Below, one piece after another: positions 41,428 through 50,268 of a stretch of DNA of 64,000 bases (position 1 is its first letter; every line of letters begins with the position of its first letter). The DNA comes from CAZJTL01 sp964548905 (GTDB taxonomy: Bacteria; Cyanobacteriota; Cyanobacteriia; Cyanobacteriales; Xenococcaceae): positions 6,084 to 70,083 of the forward strand of contig CAZJTL010000005.1 in assembly GCA_964548905.1 (NCBI GenBank). Reading direction: 5' to 3'. The notes below the pieces were generated by a model. It was not told where the DNA came from, ran no database searches, and saw only the letters and a list, made by a program, of their open reading frames with translations. The translations under genes were made by a program, and so were the position numbers.

Positions 41428-42597
41428 ATGACTAATCATTCGATTGCAGCTACATTACCCAAAAAATTAATCCAGCCAACCAATCTGGCGATCGCTGCAT
41501 CTGTAGCTATTCACGGCGCTATCTTTTATTTTGGCTTTCCTGCTCTCAATTACGAACCACCAGAAGGCGATCGAGATTTTAGCCGTAACGTTCCTGTAAT
41601 TGAATTAACACCTACCGAACAAACCCGCCTCCCCGATCTTTCTGGCAGACTAGCAGAAATACCGATTTTTAACAAAACAACACCCAATTTACCTCAATCT
41701 CAAGGATTACCGCCTTTACCCCCTATTCCACCTTTACCATCAACAAGTTTTAATAATTCTGCTTCACAACCTTTTTTCCCGCCTCTACCTCCTAATTTAT
41801 CTTCCATTCCCTTACCTCCACCACCACCAACCCTTCCCCTTCCCTCTCCTTCTGCAACTATAACTTTACCTCCACCACCAATAAGTAAATTACCTAGCTC
41901 TAAAAATCTGCCTGCACCACCACCACCAGCTTTAAATGGTGAAATTAAACCTTATACTCCAACTTTGCCGCCTTCTAATCTCAATCCCCAACCACCTCTA
42001 GCTTCATTACCATCTAGAGAAAACTTGCCACCAACTAGCCAACCCACTCAACCCACCCAACCAATAGCGCCTTCAAAAGAACAAATTATCGCTCAACGCC
42101 AGCAAAATTTGATTGCTTCGATTTCTAGTTTAGGAAGAAATTTACAGAGAGATGAAAGCAATACTACTAATGATGAAGCTAATAAAAATTATCTTGGCTG
42201 GCTCAATAAAGTTCAAGTAGTCAAACCAAAAGTAGATAGCTTTATTGGTACTTATCCCAAGGATGCTTGCATCAGAAGATTATCAGGAGAAGTAACTTAT
42301 GGAATGGTTGTCGATCCTCAAGGAAAAATAGTAGAAACTGAATTGATCAAAAGTGCAGGTTATCCAATTTTAAATAAACAAGCACTTCGAGATATAAATG
42401 GGCGGAGTTATCTCAATCAGACTGGACAGCTTCAACCCTATCGAGTCACAGTCGGCTTCAATTATAGCGAACAAGTTTGCCCTTCTCTAGCTGCACCAAG
42501 ATTAAAACCTTTAGAACCTAGCAATTCAGCCGTCAGCCGTCAGCCGTCAGCCGTCAGCCGTCAAGAGAAGGCTCCTCAGCAGGAGGGAAACAACTGA
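41428..42597 (+). CDS. TonB-like periplasm-spanning protein
   Basis: Energy-transducer family protein, 389 residues. One N-terminal helix (LAIAASVAIHGAIFYFGFPAL, about 21-41), a long proline-rich periplasmic region (about 90-215, PPLPPIPPLP type), then a C-terminal TonB-type domain (CIRRLSGEVTYGMVVDPQGKIVETELIKSAGYPILNKQAL). ExbB/ExbD are not adjacent. The final residues (AVSRQPSAVSRQ) are encoded by CAGCCGT heptamer repeats, an example of repeat expansion into a gene end. Similar proteins serve outer-membrane receptors. Confidence 0.82.
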   Translation: MTNHSIAATLPKKLIQPTNLAIAASVAIHGAIFYFGFPALNYEPPEGDRDFSRNVPVIELTPTEQTRLPDLSGRLAEIPIFNKTTPNLPQSQGLPPLPPIPPLPSTSFNNSASQPFFPPLPPNLSSIPLPPPPPTLPLPSPSATITLPPPPISKLPSSKNLPAPPPPALNGEIKPYTPTLPPSNLNPQPPLASLPSRENLPPTSQPTQPTQPIAPSKEQIIAQRQQNLIASISSLGRNLQRDESNTTNDEANKNYLGWLNKVQVVKPKVDSFIGTYPKDACIRRLSGEVTYGMVVDPQGKIVETELIKSAGYPILNKQALRDINGRSYLNQTGQLQPYRVTVGFNYSEQVCPSLAAPRLKPLEPSNSAVSRQPSAVSRQEKAPQQEGNN

Positions 42598-42635
42598 TAG
42601 CTGATAGCTGATAGCTATCCTCCCTTTAAGCTGTC

Positions 42636-42843
42636 TTAACCCGAACTCTTAGGAAAACTACAGGCGATCGCCTGAGAAAAATTACGGTCTGTAGTATTAG
42701 GAGTAGGATAAGCTGTCAAAACAATTTGACCTTGAGCATTGACGATCATTCCCCGTGCAGGAATAACCTCATCAGAAGAAAAAGTTTTTTTATGCTCATC
42801 TAATGTCTCTGCTTGTTTTTCCGTCTCACCGTCTCCCAGTCTC
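42636..42843 (-). pseudogene. Out-of-frame C-terminal tail of the filamentous-haemagglutinin-like gene
   Basis: The other reading frame of the reverse strand continues with LDEHKKTFSSDEVIPARGMIVNAQGQIVLTAYPTPN and NFSQAIAC, which matches the C-terminus of the sister gene at 46699 where the same tail is in frame. The change of frame occurs in the nonamer/octamer repeat linker around 42840-42910. In this assembly the tail is cut from the main protein. Confidence 0.7.
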
Positions 42844-45489
42844 CCCTGCTCCCTTGCTTCCCCCGCTTCCTCCGCTTCCTCCGCTTCCCCCGCTACCTTG
42901 TTCTCCTGATAGATAACTACTATTAAGTGGTTTAGTCGGATCGCTAGGCATACCACCACGTCCAGTAACGGTAAAACTATTAGCTATTGCACCACTTCCA
43001 TCAGTACCGCAAGCTGAAGCAACCGTTTCTTCTGGTTCGACGAGATTTTCTGGTGAGAGAATAAATGCTTGAGAAGGATTGACATCAGGAGTATCGATCG
43101 AGACACTGCCTTCTAATCCAAATTGGGAACTAGCATCGATATCATTAGTCTGATTGGGTGGAGTTGAGAGTCTTTCTTTTAATCCAAAAATGCCCTCAGT
43201 CGTAATGCGAATGTCACCACCTTTGCCTTTCTCGGCGTTAGCAACGATATCGCTGTTTTGATTGGGGGAAGCCACAATAAATTGAGCATCGATGGTTAAA
43301 TTGCCACCTGTAGCATCTTGACGAGCTTTAGCAGAGATTAAACTATTGCGATCGAGTTTGAGAATACCACCTATTTTGAGATTAATATTGCCACCTTCTC
43401 CGAAGGAAGTTTCTGCTGTTAATTTTCCTCTGTTGTTTAGTTGGAATAAATCGGTCTTAATTTGTAGATTACCTGCATTACCCTGTCCAAAACTACCAAC
43501 ATTCAGTTCTGCTTCATTGCTCACAAAAAGATTTTTTGCGGTGATACTAATTCCCCCCGCGTCGCCGACACCGTTTGTTGCTACTCTGCTATTGATAAAA
43601 GATTTTTTATCTAAGAATAGGCTATCGATAGCATTAATAACTATCTGACCTGCATTTCCTTGTCCTTCAGTAGTAGCAGTCAATGTCGAATTATTCACTA
43701 AAGAAAAGTTTTTTGCGGTAATGTTAACTCCACCTGAATTACCTTTGGCGTTTTTGTTTACTCTACTAGTGAGATAACTGTTATTCAAAGATACGTTTCC
43801 AGAATTACCAGTAGTCTTAATAATTATCTGACCTGCATCCCCTTGTCCAGAAGTTGTAGCATTCAACCCAGATATATTAGTTAGATAAAGATTGTCCGTG
43901 CTAATCTCAATCCCACCTGAGTTGCCTACACCTTTCTCTGCTATTCTGCTGTCGATAAAAATTCTTCCATCCAATGAGATAGTATCAATAGCATTAATGA
44001 TAATTTTACCTGCATTTCCTTGTCCTTCAGTGGTAGCAGTTAATCCAGCACCATTGACTAAAGAAAGATTTTTTGTGGCGATCGTAATTTCACCTGAGTT
44101 ACCTATAGCACCCTTATTTACTCTACTGCTGATGGTACTGTTATCAACAGAGATAGTATTGCCTGCATTTACAATTACACTACCCGCGTTGCCAACAGCA
44201 TTCTCATCGATTGTGTTTGTAATTCTACTTTTATCTAAAAAAATTGAATCTGAAGCTGTAATTTGCACATCACCTGCATCCCCTTTTCCTTCAGTTCCAG
44301 CTTCCAATACAGCACCATTAAGTAGAGAAAGAGAACCAGTTTCAATGCTAATATTACCTCCTTTCCCTTCAGCAATGCTTTCTACTTCAGTTTCTATTTC
44401 GCTTTTATTGTTTAAAGAGACTGTATCGATTGCATTAATAATTACACTTCCTGCATTTCCTCTACCACGAGTTTCTGTAGATAGTAAAGCACTATTGTCT
44501 AAAAAGACCGATCCAGTAGCAATTTCAATATTCCCCGCATTGCCTTGAGCATTCTCCTCTACTTGGTTTTCTACTTTACTGCCATCCAAGGAAACTGTAT
44601 CTGTAGTATTAATGTCAATATTTCCTGCAACAGCTTCTGGTTTGCCTAAACCTTTCTTGATTCCCGCTATAAGCTCAGTTCCTGACAAAAGTTGGAAATT
44701 TCTGGCATTAACGCCAATAAATCCACCCCCATCTGCACGTACCTTTACTTCCGAGTCATTAGTTAAAGTGATATCACCTCTTTGTACTCCGCTAGGAAAA
44801 GTCAGACTACCGTTGTCATTAATTTCTATCTTCCCTGCACCTAATAGACTTCCTAATTCAACTCTTCCTCCTGGTGCGATAATTTTCCCTCCATCAAAGC
44901 TTATATTTCCACCTACTAAAGTTACATTTTTTCCTGGTTTTACTTCTAACCCAGCTAGCGAATTATTATTAATGGGAGCGGGATTATCGCGAAGATTTAA
45001 GCCTATGGGTGCATTAACTGTTAGTAATGGCTTTTGTAGATTAGTAGCACTAAATTCTGTCCCATCATTAAACAATAAACTATCGGCACTACTACCTAAA
45101 AATGAACCGCCAATATTTAGAGAAGCACCATTGCCAAAAATAATACCTGCGGGATTAATTAAAAATAGATTGGCACTACCCGCCGCCTTAATTAAACCAT
45201 CAATAGTAGAAACAGAGCCGCCTGTAACTCTAGAAATAATATTATTAATCTCAGGAGAGTTTAGAAAATTGGCACTTCCACCAGTAGGAACAGAAAAGTC
45301 ACGAAAACTATGAAAAAGATTAGCTCCTGCTAGATCTCCACCGTTAATCTCAAAATTATTGCCGTCGGGGGTATCTACTTGTGTCGATGTCGTTCCGTCA
45401 GGTGCAATTTGTGCTGTAGTTGGTAAGCAGAAAAAAGAGTAAGCAAAAGCTAGAAAGAAAACTCGATTCCAGAGAAAACTTGCAGACAT
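42826..45489 (-). CDS. Filamentous haemagglutinin-like secreted protein (two-partner secretion TpsA type)
   Basis: 887 residues. Signal peptide at 1-27 (FLAFAYSFFCLPTTAQ). The N-terminal TPS secretion domain is about 30-170 (FSVPTGGSANFLNSPEINNIISRVTGG, LFLINPAGIIFGNGASLNIGGSFLGSSADSL). The middle is a long parallel beta-helix of 20-25-residue repeats (GNAGNIxIxA, NAGQIxINAIDxISL). The protein should be exported by a TpsB/Omp85-type transporter, not adjacent. The C-terminus ends in GGSGGSGGS encoded by nonamer repeats and stops early at 42826; the original tail is present out of frame downstream. A nearly complete paralogue lies at 46699-48426 as a pseudogene. Confidence 0.85.
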   Translation of the reverse strand: MSASFLWNRVFFLAFAYSFFCLPTTAQIAPDGTTSTQVDTPDGNNFEINGGDLAGANLFHSFRDFSVPTGGSANFLNSPEINNIISRVTGGSVSTIDGLIKAAGSANLFLINPAGIIFGNGASLNIGGSFLGSSADSLLFNDGTEFSATNLQKPLLTVNAPIGLNLRDNPAPINNNSLAGLEVKPGKNVTLVGGNISFDGGKIIAPGGRVELGSLLGAGKIEINDNGSLTFPSGVQRGDITLTNDSEVKVRADGGGFIGVNARNFQLLSGTELIAGIKKGLGKPEAVAGNIDINTTDTVSLDGSKVENQVEENAQGNAGNIEIATGSVFLDNSALLSTETRGRGNAGSVIINAIDTVSLNNKSEIETEVESIAEGKGGNISIETGSLSLLNGAVLEAGTEGKGDAGDVQITASDSIFLDKSRITNTIDENAVGNAGSVIVNAGNTISVDNSTISSRVNKGAIGNSGEITIATKNLSLVNGAGLTATTEGQGNAGKIIINAIDTISLDGRIFIDSRIAEKGVGNSGGIEISTDNLYLTNISGLNATTSGQGDAGQIIIKTTGNSGNVSLNNSYLTSRVNKNAKGNSGGVNITAKNFSLVNNSTLTATTEGQGNAGQIVINAIDSLFLDKKSFINSRVATNGVGDAGGISITAKNLFVSNEAELNVGSFGQGNAGNLQIKTDLFQLNNRGKLTAETSFGEGGNINLKIGGILKLDRNSLISAKARQDATGGNLTIDAQFIVASPNQNSDIVANAEKGKGGDIRITTEGIFGLKERLSTPPNQTNDIDASSQFGLEGSVSIDTPDVNPSQAFILSPENLVEPEETVASACGTDGSGAIANSFTVTGRGGMPSDPTKPLNSSYLSGEQGSGGSGGSGGSGGSKGAGETGRR

Positions 45490-45770
45490 GAAACCACCTA
45501 TAACTTAGATTAAAAAGTAATAAGTAAGCCGCAATTTTATGATTTAGTTCTACTCGCAGAATACAATTTTCATTCTTTGCTATTGTTCGATCGAGCGATA
45601 AAAGGTCAGAAATTAGAGCTTCTTCGAGGTCGATCTATTTAAAATATATGAGCTATGATTAAATGCTAGAATTGAATCTCGATTCGGTTAGTTTTAGTTT
45701 ATAAAAGTTTAAAAAATACTCGCTCTGATTCCGCTTGAAAAGCGATCGCCTGTGAAAAATTACTGCGCGG
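45490..45770. other. Upstream region of the filamentous-haemagglutinin gene, with duplicated sequence
   Basis: 45617-45715 resembles 48446-48545 (upstream of the pseudogene copy): AGCTTCTT(C/G)GAGGT, then AATGCTA(G/C)AATT, AATCTCGATT and TTTATAAAA. A short relic of a third haemagglutinin C-terminus lies at 45699-45767. Confidence 0.55.
45699..45767 (-). pseudogene. Possible C-terminal relic of another haemagglutinin copy
   Basis: Reads RSNFSQAIAFQAESERVFF... then stop; NFSQAIA matches the C-terminal RNFSQAIAC of the intact gene, and 20 of 24 bases around it agree (a HIP1 site contributes). Short, so tentative. Confidence 0.35.
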
Positions 45771-46172
45771 CTACGGAAACAAACCCAGGCGAATCCATAG
45801 TTCTCGGGCTGCTACTTGAGCAGAACTATTCATTTCCAAGTACTCTACAGTAACTTTCCCAACAGAACTAATTCCCGTAATCCTAGCAGAATCATTATCA
45901 ACCTGAAAATGTTCACTCCACCGATCCTCTCTTGGATGAAAGAAACGAACTTCGATAGTTGAATCAGGTTCGCTGCCACTGGTGCGGTTTCCTTTGCGGA
46001 GATTGCAGGAGCGACATGCAAGAGCTAGGTTTGATTCGTCATTTGCGCCTTGTCGAGAGAGTGGAATGATATGCTCAACCTCAAACGGAAAATTGAAGAC
46101 TAGTTCAGGGGCGCGGCAATACTCACAACGATGGTTTGCTCGTTCTGCGATCGCAACGTAATAAGGATTCAT
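45771..46172 (-). CDS. HNH endonuclease
   Basis: 133 residues. Zinc-ribbon HNH nuclease: CEYC (18-21), FEVEHIIPLSRQG with the catalytic His (about 31-43), NESNLALAC...CNLRKGN (about 46-61). MNPYYVAIAERANHRCEYCRAP is the usual opening of cyanobacterial solitary HNH proteins. Start overlaps the stop of the upstream gene by 4 bases (ATGA), so translation is coupled. The C-terminal domain is undefined. Could be a homing-type or defence-associated nuclease; the pairing with the 120-residue protein recurs in cyanobacteria as I recall. Confidence 0.85.
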   Translation of the reverse strand: MNPYYVAIAERANHRCEYCRAPELVFNFPFEVEHIIPLSRQGANDESNLALACRSCNLRKGNRTSGSEPDSTIEVRFFHPREDRWSEHFQVDNDSARITGISSVGKVTVEYLEMNSSAQVAARELWIRLGLFP

Positions 46173-46531
46173 GAATGCTCTTGCTGTATTAATGCGGCTG
46201 TTCGAGCTGTTGCCGCTCTCAATTCAGCTTCAACCAGGGAATCTAACTCTGTTTGCTGTTCTAGGGGGAGTTGTTGCCCTCGATCTCGTGCTATCCGCCA
46301 TAAACCCATTAACTCTGATAAACGCTCTTGTTGCTCGACACTGAAAAATGGATCGGGACGAAAGCTCTGCATAATGAGGAAGGCTCTAAATTCAGTCTCA
46401 TCCAATTGAGCAGTTAAGGCATCTAGGGCTTGCCCCGCAGTTTTGCCAACAGAGTGCTTATCTCCTGCTATAGCACGGTAGAATTTCTCCCCGCTATCAT
46501 CAGAGATTGGCAAAATTGTCACTGTAGTCAT
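46169..46531 (-). CDS. Conserved hypothetical protein paired with HNH nuclease
   Basis: 120 residues. MTTVTILPISDDSGEKFYRAIAGDKHSVGKTAGQALDALTAQL, then a helical, charge-rich second half (SVEQQERLSELMGLWRIARDRGQQLPLEQQTELDSLVEAELRAATARTAALI). No signal or membrane segment. It is the first gene of a two-gene unit with the HNH nuclease (4-base overlap) and may be its regulator or specificity partner; that is context inference only. A 19-base palindrome lies about 100 bases upstream. Confidence 0.7.
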   Translation of the reverse strand: MTTVTILPISDDSGEKFYRAIAGDKHSVGKTAGQALDALTAQLDETEFRAFLIMQSFRPDPFFSVEQQERLSELMGLWRIARDRGQQLPLEQQTELDSLVEAELRAATARTAALIQQEHS

Positions 46532-46628
46532 GTTTCCAGCTTGTAATCGCTTGTTCTCAATTATAGCTTTTATGCTCCACGCGGAATTTTAACCTTACTC
46601 GATCGCTCTAAACTAACTTTTAGGAGAA

Positions 46629-46647
46629 TGTCAACAAATTGTTGACA
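46629..46647. promoter_or_regulatory. 19-bp inverted repeat upstream of the HNH pair
   Basis: TGTCAACAA-A-TTGTTGACA: two 9-base arms around one base, in a GC-poor spacer. It could be an operator or overlap a -35 (TTGACA). Function unproven. Confidence 0.45.
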
Positions 46648-46698
46648 TTTTGGATTTTGCCAAAATTGTGTCGATGCGATCGCCAATCGATCGAGAAA

Positions 46699-48426
46699 TC
46701 AAATCCCTCCATTACAGGCGATCGCCTCAGAGAAATTACGCTCAGTAGTATTAGGAGTAGGATAAGCTGTTAAAACAACTTGCCCTTGAGCATTCTTTAT
46801 CATTCCCCGTGCAGGAATCACTTCATCAGAAGAAAAAGTTTTTTTATGCTCATCTAATTTAATAGCTTCTCCCAGTCTCCCCGTCTCCTCGTCTCCCAGT
46901 CTCCCAGTCTCCCAGTCTCCCCCTCTCCCTTGCTCAGAAGCTCCCTGTTCTCCTGATAGATAACTACTATTAAGAGGTTTAGTTGGATCGGTAGGCATAC
47001 CGCCACGTCGAGTAATAGTAAAGCTACTAGCGTTAGCTATATTTCCCGATGCAGAACAAGCTTGTGCAGATACTTCTTCTAGTAGTAATATTAATATTGC
47101 CGCCCTTCCCTTTTTGTGCGTTGGCAACAATATCGCTGTTGCGATCGCCAGAAGCAACAATAAAGGCAGCATCAATGTTGAGATCGCCACCAGAAGCATT
47201 TTGAGAAGCTTTGGCAGAGATTAAACCGTTGTTATTAAGACGTAAGATTTCGCCTATTTTGAGGTTAACATTACCACCAGTACCAAATTCTGTAGATGCT
47301 AAGATTTTCCCACCGCGATCAAGCTTTAAAGAATTAGCTTGAATCGATATTTTGCCGCCATTTCCTTGTCCCAAACTATTAACTGCTACTTGAGAATTGT
47401 TAGTAATATTAAAGCTGTTAGGATTGCTTATTTCAATATTGCCACCGTTTCCCGTAGCTTCAGCCGCAGTATCAGCCAATCTTCCTGTTTGACTACCATC
47501 CAAATTAATACTGTCAGCTACATTTAGTGCAATATTGCCAGCATTACCCCTATTTTTAGTAATGGTTGTGATTTTGCCACCACTATTTAAGATGAGATTT
47601 TTAGTTTAGTATTGATGTTAATACTACCTCCATCTCTAGCATTTTCGGTATTAGCACCAATTACCGAACCATTAGCTAATCTCAAATCATTAGTATCGAT
47701 CGTAATATTTCCTGGTTTACCTGTAGTTCCTGTTTTGATACCAGTAGAAACAGAAGAAAAATTATTCAGAGATATGGTAGGAGCAGAAATTTTAATATTT
47801 CCTGCTGTACCGTCACCACCTGGTTGTACTTCAGTAATGATAATGCTATTACCATCGATCGCCAGATCTCTAGTAGCGTTAATAATTATATTTCCGCCAT
47901 TTCCTTTGGTTTTAGCATCTGCAATAAACAAGGTTTTTTCTCTGTCACCGCCACCAATTTTTCCGTTAAAAGAGATCGAACCTGCCGAAATATCAATATT
48001 ACCTGCATTACCGATAGCAGTGTCTTCTGATTGAGTAATAATTGTTGTACTAAAAAAGTCCAGGCGATCGGCAACTTTAATTTTGACATTACCTGCATTG
48101 CCAATCCCAAAAGATTTAGTCCCAAAGAAATTACTTTATTAATTTTGATCTCTCCTGCAATAGGGGACGATATTCCTTGATTTACTCCAACTCCTGCTAT
48201 TATTTGGCTTTTTGCCGAAAGTTTGAAATTTCTGGTATTAACTCCAATAAATCCGCCAACATCTGCGCGTACATTTACTTGTGCGCCATTAGTTAAATTA
48301 AGATCGCCCCTTTCTACTCCTTCAGGAAAAATCAGACTACCATTTTCACTAATTTCTATCTTCCCTGCACCTGATAAACCTCCTAATTCTACTCTTCCTC
48401 CTGGTGCAAAGATTTTCCCTCCATTC
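46699..48426 (-). pseudogene. Filamentous haemagglutinin-like pseudogene (5'-truncated, frameshifted)
   Basis: Paralogue of the gene at 42826-45489. It starts abruptly at GGKIFAPGGRVELGGLSGAGKIEISENGSL, so the signal peptide and TPS domain (about 190 residues) are missing. Frame changes are seen near 48120 (KVISLG to KSFGIGNAGN), near 47590-47605 (INTKL to SGGKITT) and near 47080-47095, where GKGGNINITT jumps to EEVSAQACSASGN with a deletion. The tail LDEHKKTFSSDEVIPARG to NFSEAIACNGGI is intact and in frame with an octamer-encoded linker (GDWETGRLGDEETGRLG). Upstream sequence also duplicates that of the intact copy. Confidence 0.8.
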
Positions 48427-48552
48427 TAAGGTTTAAGAACTTTCAGCTTCTTGGAGGTTGAGCTATTAAAATTGACAAGCTACCCTTGAATGCTACAATT
48501 TAATCTCGATTTGAGTGTTTTTAATTTATAAAACTTTAACAAAAAGAAGATT

Positions 48553-49566
48553 TCATACTGTACTAGTTAATTCTTCCAACTGAGCCAACTGTTCCCAAAC
48601 TGCTTGTAGAAGTGCATCTAATCCCATGCCAGTAACGGCAGAAATAGTAAAAATAGAAGCACAAGTAAGATGTTTTAATTGGCTCATCTTTTCTTGCTTG
48701 GTTTCTTCGTCTACTGCATCGGCTTTATTAAGAGCAATAATTTGTGGGCGATCGCTCAATCCTCTACCATAAGCTGTTAACTCATCTTGAATTACTTGAT
48801 AATGGGCGATCGGATCTTCAGCAGTCAAATCGATTAAATGTAAAAGTAAGCGAGTACGTTCGATATGACGTAAAAACTCGTGTCCCAAGCCAACTCCAGC
48901 ATGTGCGCCAGCAATTAAACCAGGAATATCAGCAAATACAGTACCATCACCTGTAGGCTTACGCACTACTCCTAAATTGGGAACTAAAGTAGTAAAAGGA
49001 TAATCTGCTATCTTAGGACGAGCAGACGAAAGAGCAGAAATTAAAGTAGATTTTCCTGCATTGGGCAAACCGATAATCCCTACTTCTGCCAGTAGTTTTA
49101 ATTCTAGACACAAAAACTTATGTTCTCCTTCTAAACCTGGTAATGAGTATTCTGGGGCGCGGTTGCTATTACTCAAAAAATGTTTGTTACCCAAACCACC
49201 TTTACCACCTTTAGCAATACAGACAGTTTGCCCTGCTGCGACCAGATCGGCAAGTAATTCTTCTGTCTCAAGATCGTAGATTGCTGTACCACAAGGGACT
49301 TCGATGGTCAGATCCTTTCCTGAAGCACCTGTACAATTATTGGGTCCTCCTTTTTTCCCATCTTCTGCTTTAAACAGACGAGAATATTTAAAATCTAGTA
49401 GAGTTTGTAGGCGTTCTACCGCAACGAAAATAACCGAACCCCCTCTTCCTCCATTACCACCAGCCGGTCCACCCGCAGGAACATATTTTTCCCTACGAAA
49501 GGCGACCATACCATCGCCACCCTTACCAGCTTCTACTTCTATTTCCGCGCGATCGATAAATTGCAT
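48553..49566 (-). CDS. obgE: GTPase ObgE/CgtA
   Basis: Essential GTPase for 50S ribosome assembly. 337 residues: Obg fold MQFIDRAEIEVEAGKGGDGMVAFRREKYVPAGGPAGGNGGRGG (1-43), then G domain with G1 GLPNAGKSTL (about 166-175), G3 DIPGLI, G4 NKAD and G5 SAVTG. The C-terminal OCT domain is short or absent, as usual in cyanobacteria. The start ATG is clear. It stands alone; the pseudogene lies downstream on the same strand. Confidence 0.96.
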   Translation of the reverse strand: MQFIDRAEIEVEAGKGGDGMVAFRREKYVPAGGPAGGNGGRGGSVIFVAVERLQTLLDFKYSRLFKAEDGKKGGPNNCTGASGKDLTIEVPCGTAIYDLETEELLADLVAAGQTVCIAKGGKGGLGNKHFLSNSNRAPEYSLPGLEGEHKFLCLELKLLAEVGIIGLPNAGKSTLISALSSARPKIADYPFTTLVPNLGVVRKPTGDGTVFADIPGLIAGAHAGVGLGHEFLRHIERTRLLLHLIDLTAEDPIAHYQVIQDELTAYGRGLSDRPQIIALNKADAVDEETKQEKMSQLKHLTCASIFTISAVTGMGLDALLQAVWEQLAQLEELTSTV

Positions 49567-49817
49567 TTTTGGTTACTTCATCTAGTCAATTATTAGTCTA
49601 TCGTTCGCGAACAACAATTAACCTCACCAGACCTATCCAAATTTGAGGACTTTACCTATACGAAGATTTTCTCCGCATAAATAAAGTCCTTTTAGTTTTA
49701 TTTGATTGTATCGATTGTTGATACCAAGTTGCACTCAAAGATAGTAGATAGATTCCAACTTGTGTTCGTAAGCTAATAGTTGTGTTCAATCAACTATGAA
49801 CCATGAACCATGAACTA
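49567..49817. other. Spacer between obgE and frp
   Basis: AT-rich, no gene. ATGAACC units at 49795-49815 abut the frp stop codon. Confidence 0.5.
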
Positions 49818-50138
49818 TTACATACGTGAAAGAGCAGTTATTTTGGTACGTTTATCTGTACTCAACCCCTCTAATTCATTGCTTTTTAGCCAGCCTTCTT
49901 TAATTAACCTAGCGAAAACAAAAATAAGCCCTGACTCTTGGTAATCGTATTTTCCATCAAGATCGTGTCTTCTGGCACTTAAAAAATCGTGCAGTTTCCA
50001 CAAATCGCTTAGTTCAGCAATAGTGCTGGCTTTTGAGCGAACTTCTTGCATCAAAGCCTCAATTTCACGCTCGTAAGCTATCCTAAATGCTTCTTGAGCT
50101 ACTTTTTCCTCCGTAATAGACCATTCACTTACTGTCAT
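49818..50138 (-). CDS. frp: Fluorescence recovery protein (FRP)
   Basis: Dimeric regulator that binds active orange carotenoid protein and speeds its return to the dark state, releasing phycobilisome quenching. 106 residues. DLWKLHDFLSARRHDLDGKYDYQESGLIFVFARLI (about 46-80) contains the conserved W, D, H and R that contact OCP. Start MTVSEWSITEEKVAQEAFRIAYEREIEAL is family-like. It lies 131 bases downstream of ocp on the same strand, with a hairpin terminator between, so it probably has its own promoter. Confidence 0.9.
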   Translation of the reverse strand: MTVSEWSITEEKVAQEAFRIAYEREIEALMQEVRSKASTIAELSDLWKLHDFLSARRHDLDGKYDYQESGLIFVFARLIKEGWLKSNELEGLSTDKRTKITALSRM

Positions 50139-50201
50139 TGTTCAACCCGTATCTTATGTAGTCATTCATGTTACCAAATCGTACTATTTACTCGAACATG
50201 C

Positions 50202-50228
50202 AAAAAGCGCCCTTTCTAAAAAGAGCGC
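50202..50228 (-). terminator. Terminator between ocp and frp
   Basis: On the reverse strand GCGC-T-CTTT...AAAG-G-GCGC followed by TTTTT (from 50206 to 50202). Stem with one mismatch; loop of four bases. It would end most ocp transcripts before frp. Confidence 0.75.
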
Positions 50229-50268
50229 CCAATTCACTATTTATAGTCGATCTACGCTCGTAATTCTT

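Noticed and set aside
42907..42959. Upstream part of the second reverse frame over the haemagglutinin C-terminus (MVVCLAIRLNHL...)
   Set aside because: This part is antiphase to the main gene; only the tail from about 42843 leftward is the displaced C-terminus.
47886..48125. Reverse 79-codon frame inside the haemagglutinin pseudogene
   Set aside because: Repeats are recognisable in the neighbouring frame (KSFGIGNAGNVKIKVADR); this one reads through after a frameshift and is not beta-helix-like.
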